39,318 nucleotides of DNA from Helochares maculicollis. Taxonomy: Eukaryota > Arthropoda > Insecta > Coleoptera > Hydrophilidae. The translations under genes and the position numbers were made by a program. The notes below the pieces were generated by a model. That model saw only the letters and a program-made list of their open reading frames with translations. It was not told the origin of the DNA and made no database searches. Below are positions 35,100 to 39,318 of the stretch, piece by piece (positions within the stretch are counted from its first letter, which is position 1; every line of letters begins with the position of its first letter). The stretch covers positions 1 to 39,318 of the forward strand of contig JAWQRO010000420.1 in assembly GCA_033557835.1 (NCBI GenBank), written 5' to 3'.

Positions 35100-35935
35100 G
35101 TAAGCCTGCATAATTATTATTGTTTCGTCGCATTGGTACTTTAACCCAAATTGTGTATGTAAAGAGGTCGGTTAAAAGACCACCAAGTAGGTCTTATTAA
35201 ATTTTAATTCGGTGTTTGCTCTAAAAGTTTTTAAAAGTACTTCACAAACACTTTCTAAGCATACAGCACACTCCACTCATGGTTTTGGAGTAGCAGACAT
35301 TCTTGTGCATTATTTTTCAACTTCTACAAACGAAGCTTAGTTGCTACAAATCATTGCTTATGTATAATTCTCTAAACTAATTGCAATATTTTTGCTAAGG
35401 GAAAGAAAACAAGCAAGTCATTAATGTTCCAAGAGATGAAACATTAAAAGAACCCGTTTTTTTTTGTGGTGCTATATATAATTTTTTGGTACATTTACGT
35501 AAAGCAATTTGATTCATTGGCCATAATTTTGTAATATTCTGCTTTATTGGAAACCTGTCTAGAAATAAAAAATGTGTTAGGATATATTTAATTGCGTTTT
35601 TAACTATTTTAAAATGATATACTTTTTAATTAGTACCTACAGAGGATGTTTGCTACGACTTTAAATTAAAAAATAATAATATAAGACATATACTTACTTA
35701 ATATCTTATATTTAATATTGACGGCCACTACTTGATTTAAAAATTATCTACTTCTTCTGGTAACAAAATAAAATATGCTAATATTATCATTCCTAGTTCC
35801 TCTTTTATAAATTATTCATATAAAAAATTGAAGAGATCTTAACACACCCATGTCTCCATTTCATCAAAGAACTACCTTTGAAGTGTTATGTGCCTAACAC
35901 AGTCAAATGATTAGTGCGTGGTTTTGTAATTTTAA

Positions 35936-35965
35936 ATGGGTTGCAAATCATCGAATTCATTTCAG
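35936..35965 (+). CDS. Candidate first coding exon b with MGC N-terminus (speculative)
   Basis: ATG in good context (aaaATGg) encodes MGCKSSNSFQ and reaches a gtaaat donor in phase 0. Met-Gly-Cys followed by Lys-Ser-Ser fits a consensus for N-myristoylation plus palmitoylation (known for Gly2/Cys3 proteins). No downstream exon is in the window. It could be chance in AT-rich sequence. Confidence 0.25.
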
Positions 35966-36181
35966 GTAAATATAGTAAAATTCTGTCACTAATACAATTA
36001 TTGGGGCGAATAATAAATTTCTGTACCATTTTATTTAATAAGTTTAATGAGTTTATGTCAGTAGATATTAGTTTTTATCAGTGACCTTTTAACATTTACA
36101 TTTTTAAGATAAAATGAAATTTTAAAGCTTATAGTTGAAATAATAAGTCTTGTGAGTTGTGCTAAGAATTATATTACTCAA

Positions 36182-36193
36182 ATGGAGGGAAAG
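36182..36193 (+). CDS. Candidate first coding exon c (speculative)
   Basis: ATGGAGGGAAAG (M-E-G-K) is followed by gtaacg, phase 0. At 4 codons it is the weakest of the four candidates and is listed because of its position among them. Confidence 0.12.
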
Positions 36194-36516
36194 GTAACGA
36201 AGTACTCTTAGAAGTTATGTGTATAAATTGCTCAATTTTGATTTACATCTAAGCAACCGACAGAAGGAAATGATGCACACAAAAATTTGCAACAAGTTTT
36301 TTTCCGCGCGGATTTTACCTTTTAACAATTAATCTTTACGCGTGATGTAAATGAATATCGACTGGAAGATTTCGAATTTTTAATTTGTTGATATCATTTT
36401 ATCAGAACAGGTTTCACGCAAGGTCTTTGCATCAATGGTTCAAGACATATCTTCTCGTTTTCTGAGGTCTACGTACGCATTTTGTTTAATTTGATTAAGT
36501 TTTTGTCCACTAATTG

Positions 36517-36527
36517 TGTATATAAAC
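36517..36527 (+). promoter_or_regulatory. Candidate TATA box before exon candidate d
   Basis: The sequence tgtatataaac stands about 80 bases before the ATG at 36599. AT-rich background makes chance TATA matches common. Confidence 0.25.
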
Positions 36528-36598
36528 ATTGCTTAGTGAGTTTTAATAAACTTTTTAAGTTCATGTAGTAGGATTAAGTGTACATTGACAAAGCAACC

Positions 36599-36622
36599 AT
36601 GAATCGTTACAGTTATGAAAAG
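36599..36622 (+). CDS. Candidate first coding exon d with upstream TATA box (speculative)
   Basis: ATG in good context (caaccATGa) encodes MNRYSYEK and ends at gtaaga in phase 0. A TATA-like tgtatataaac lies at 36517-36527, about 80 bases upstream, which leaves room for a transcription start near 36545-36555 and a 50-base leader. This is the best-supported of the four. Confidence 0.3.
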
Positions 36623-36639
36623 GTAAGATTCATATTCAA

Positions 36640-39318
36640 GTAAACCTTTGAACTCGAATATGAAGTACATTAGCGCAAAATATTTTCTACTTTCTTATCT
36701 TCATGGAAAACTGGGTAATAAGTAACAGCATAACAATAGTTTTGATATTATAATTTAGCATGATAAAATCTAAACGCCCCAAACTCGTGTTATTACTTTA
36801 GTATAATTCGTGGTTTTTGTAGTAAAATGTTGCTATTTTACAAACTAGAGTTGCATTGGTTTTTTATATCTGTGTAACTGTTTTGAGGCAGTTAATTAAA
36901 AGTCTTTTGCAATTTCAATCGTTGTCAAGTAGAGGAACCTAACAAGAAAAATTTGCATATGAATTTACGTTACATTGCGTCCTGTTAATGCATCGATTCC
37001 TTATGTGGTTGTCTAATAGTTCCGTTCTCGGTTGTTCAGAGGCGTCACAAAGGAATTCCATTGCATCAAAAACAGAGTAGGATAGTTCTCACTGAAACTA
37101 GGTTATTAGAACTAATTTGTTTATTAATTTTATGAAGGAAATAAACTTTTTGTGAACTTGCGATTGTTTATCAAACAATAGGAAATCTATTTCCTCAGCA
37201 CTTGGATGATTGTGATAATGAGCATAAAAATCTAATTATTGCAGACAATTATATGTGGCGACAATATTTTTACAGCTAACCCTATTGTTTTTTTTTTAAC
37301 TAATGACAATTTAGCATGGAAAATTACTTGGTTTGTGCACGCAATACGGTATCTAAAGAATTCAGATCAATTTACAACACAAGATGTTTTTGATATCTTA
37401 TATTTATTACGTTCTTTGAGCTGATAAAAGCAGTGTAACACCACTGATTGTTACTGTTGAATAAAATATATTGAAATGAATGAATAGCCAATGAAATTTC
37501 CTTACAATCGATTAATGCCAATTAATAAAGAAATAAATAAAAATTAATATCCCAAGGTTTCAAGCCTAAGTACTACCTAAGATTATATGATTGGATTTGC
37601 AAATGCAGTTTATGAATACAATATTCAAATAAGGTGATTGTAGCTCATGTATAATGTCATATAATAATGTCAATCTTAATGTTATATCCATTTTATGTCT
37701 GATATTATGATGACGTTAAATTGTTTGCTAATATTGTTGAAAATTCAAGTTGTTTCGAGTCTACAAAAATTAAGTACTTGCGATATTACATAATAAAATG
37801 TCGGAAGGTTTTCTACAGTTAATCGTTTATTGTGTAAAAATTACTAGCTTTTCGTCGAAATTAAATAAAATTTTATTATGAAGCAATATATGTAAGATTT
37901 AAGAGACATGAAAGTATTTCACAACTGGTCAACGCAAAGTGTATCATTTAGATGTAAGGTCTAGTTGGCACATGTTAATTGGCCTTTTCAAGAATTTACA
38001 TTATTTTTTTACGAGAACTAATTATTTTCTAATAATTTACAAATAGATATTATATCCTGTAGTGCATAATAGTATCCTTATGGTATAATTTTTATTATGA
38101 ATGCTCGTTTTCATATGCAAAGTAATTTTCAACAATATTGTAAAAATTTGAAAGAATTAGTGTTATCAATAGTAAAATATGAATCTGTAGGTCTCTACTC
38201 ATGATCTGGATATATTTCATTAATAGACACTAGTTTGCAATAATTTATTCACGTATTTATCTATTAGATCAAATATTTAAATCATCCAATTTTAATAAGT
38301 AATATATAAAATAAATATTCAGATAGCTATATACTTTAACCATTTATTAGGATACCAATAGGGTAAATGCGGAAGTAACTTTGTTTTATGAATAAAATAT
38401 ATAATTTCAGTACCTACGTATCGAAATTAATTCTGTTGCTTAACCATTCTTTGTACGTCAGCCCGTTTTTAAATTCGTCTGAATTAAATTCAATACATGG
38501 AGTTAAATCGGCAGATCTGACTTTTTACAAAATGTATAATAAAATTTGAGATGCATTTTGTGGGCAATTTTTTTAGCTTGAAACTTTGTTTACAGATTAT
38601 TGTTTTGTTTAAATATATATTTTAGACACCTTGACCTCTGAATTTGTGTTTACGTAATTATTCTGGTCACTCAATTTTAAAGTTTCGATTTCGATTGCGG
38701 TTGTTACGATGGTTTTATGGCCATGTACTCTATTATTTAACTCCAAAAATGCCTCACCCAATTTATCCTAAATTGAAAAATTAACGTTCAACGTGTTCAA
38801 TATCCGCAGCGATAACTGGGAAATTTTGTGTTTCGTATGTGGCCGCATCATCACTAACAGGTTTAACTCGTTGATTCGTTGATTATGTTTTGCTTTTATG
38901 AGACAAATAAAGGTTTACATTGTTTCATATTTTGCCAATTTAACAGAAAAATTACATTTCTGAGATGAAATAATTTTAGTCTGTTTGCCCCATTGCACGT
39001 ACAGATCATGGCTGTATTTATCTTTCCCATGACATTTCGAAGTCTTAAATGCTATAATCAGACCAAAACATTTCTCTGTTTTGACTATAAATGAAATTAA
39101 ATTATGTTTATAATGTTTCTTATTGTTTTCTGGTTAAAAACGCTTACAGTAATGTTAATAACTCCTTGTACTTTTTAAATAAGTTTTAAAGTATTGGTCA
39201 AAAATACAAGTCAGAACTTAATACTTAATTACTTAATTTACAATTTTTAGAACTAAGAGTGCGACTTGGTGGTCGAAAAAAATATAAGTTTATATTGTGT
39301 CGCAAACATTTGTATAAG
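36640..39318. other. Right flank, no gene recognised
   Basis: AT-rich DNA with no open frame showing a motif (37239-37424 is short and has none). No transposon ends or tandem repeats were seen. If the candidate first exons are real, this would be the start of a large intron. Confidence 0.45.

Noticed and set aside
1..39318. tRNA or other RNA genes
   Set aside because: No cloverleaf with matching A and B boxes was found by eye; a covariance search would be needed to exclude them.

Overview
The window is nuclear DNA of an insect, possibly a beetle. It is AT-rich, the genes have short GT-AG introns, the two complete genes have their recognisable relatives in animals, and several transposon families are present. 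The order assignment is inference; nothing in the window proves Coleoptera.

Two complete protein-coding genes can be assembled exon by exon, and they converge on each other. The first is a plus-strand membrane-anchored dipeptidyl peptidase 4 (S9B) gene: 8 coding exons, 13180-18386, 814 residues. Its Ser-Asp-His triad, oxyanion Tyr and substrate-binding Glu pair are all present. The second is a minus-strand M16 metallopeptidase of the C05D11.1-like type: 9 coding exons, 31144 down to 22900, 1024 residues, with an intact inverted zinc motif HTLEH. Its last 25 residues lie in a small exon (22900-22975) that is easily missed, because reading on through the exon 8 donor gives an in-frame stop.

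The rest is mostly intergenic or intronic and rich in repeats. Layout: 1-780, a decayed copy of a TA-target DNA transposon family between 45-bp direct repeats; 3830-4135, a broken non-LTR retrotransposon 3' end; 8276-12620, four units of a tandem repeat of about 0.68 kb whose units are foldback (inverted) structures, interrupted by a 5'-truncated LINE (8613-9800) and by a non-autonomous DNA transposon (10901-12049); 13180-18627, the DPP4 gene, with a 22-bp minisatellite in intron 1; 19065-20326 and 21043-22314, two dead mariner copies of different lineages lying between the converging genes; 22588-31144, the M16 gene, whose 4.4-kb intron 1 holds a third dead mariner (27195-28054) and a five-copy ~300-bp tandem array (28708-30186); 31736-33140, a second, longer copy of the TA-target transposon.

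The right end (33.1-39.3 kb) has no recognisable protein-coding homology. Four short ATG-to-donor stretches (35070-36624), all ending in phase 0, could be alternative first exons of a gene lying to the right of the window; this is speculative.

No RNA gene, CRISPR array or prokaryotic feature was seen. The most useful results are the two complete gene models, the nested-insertion history in the foldback satellite (with an uninterrupted sister unit that fixes the element ends), and the candidate alternative-first-exon cluster.
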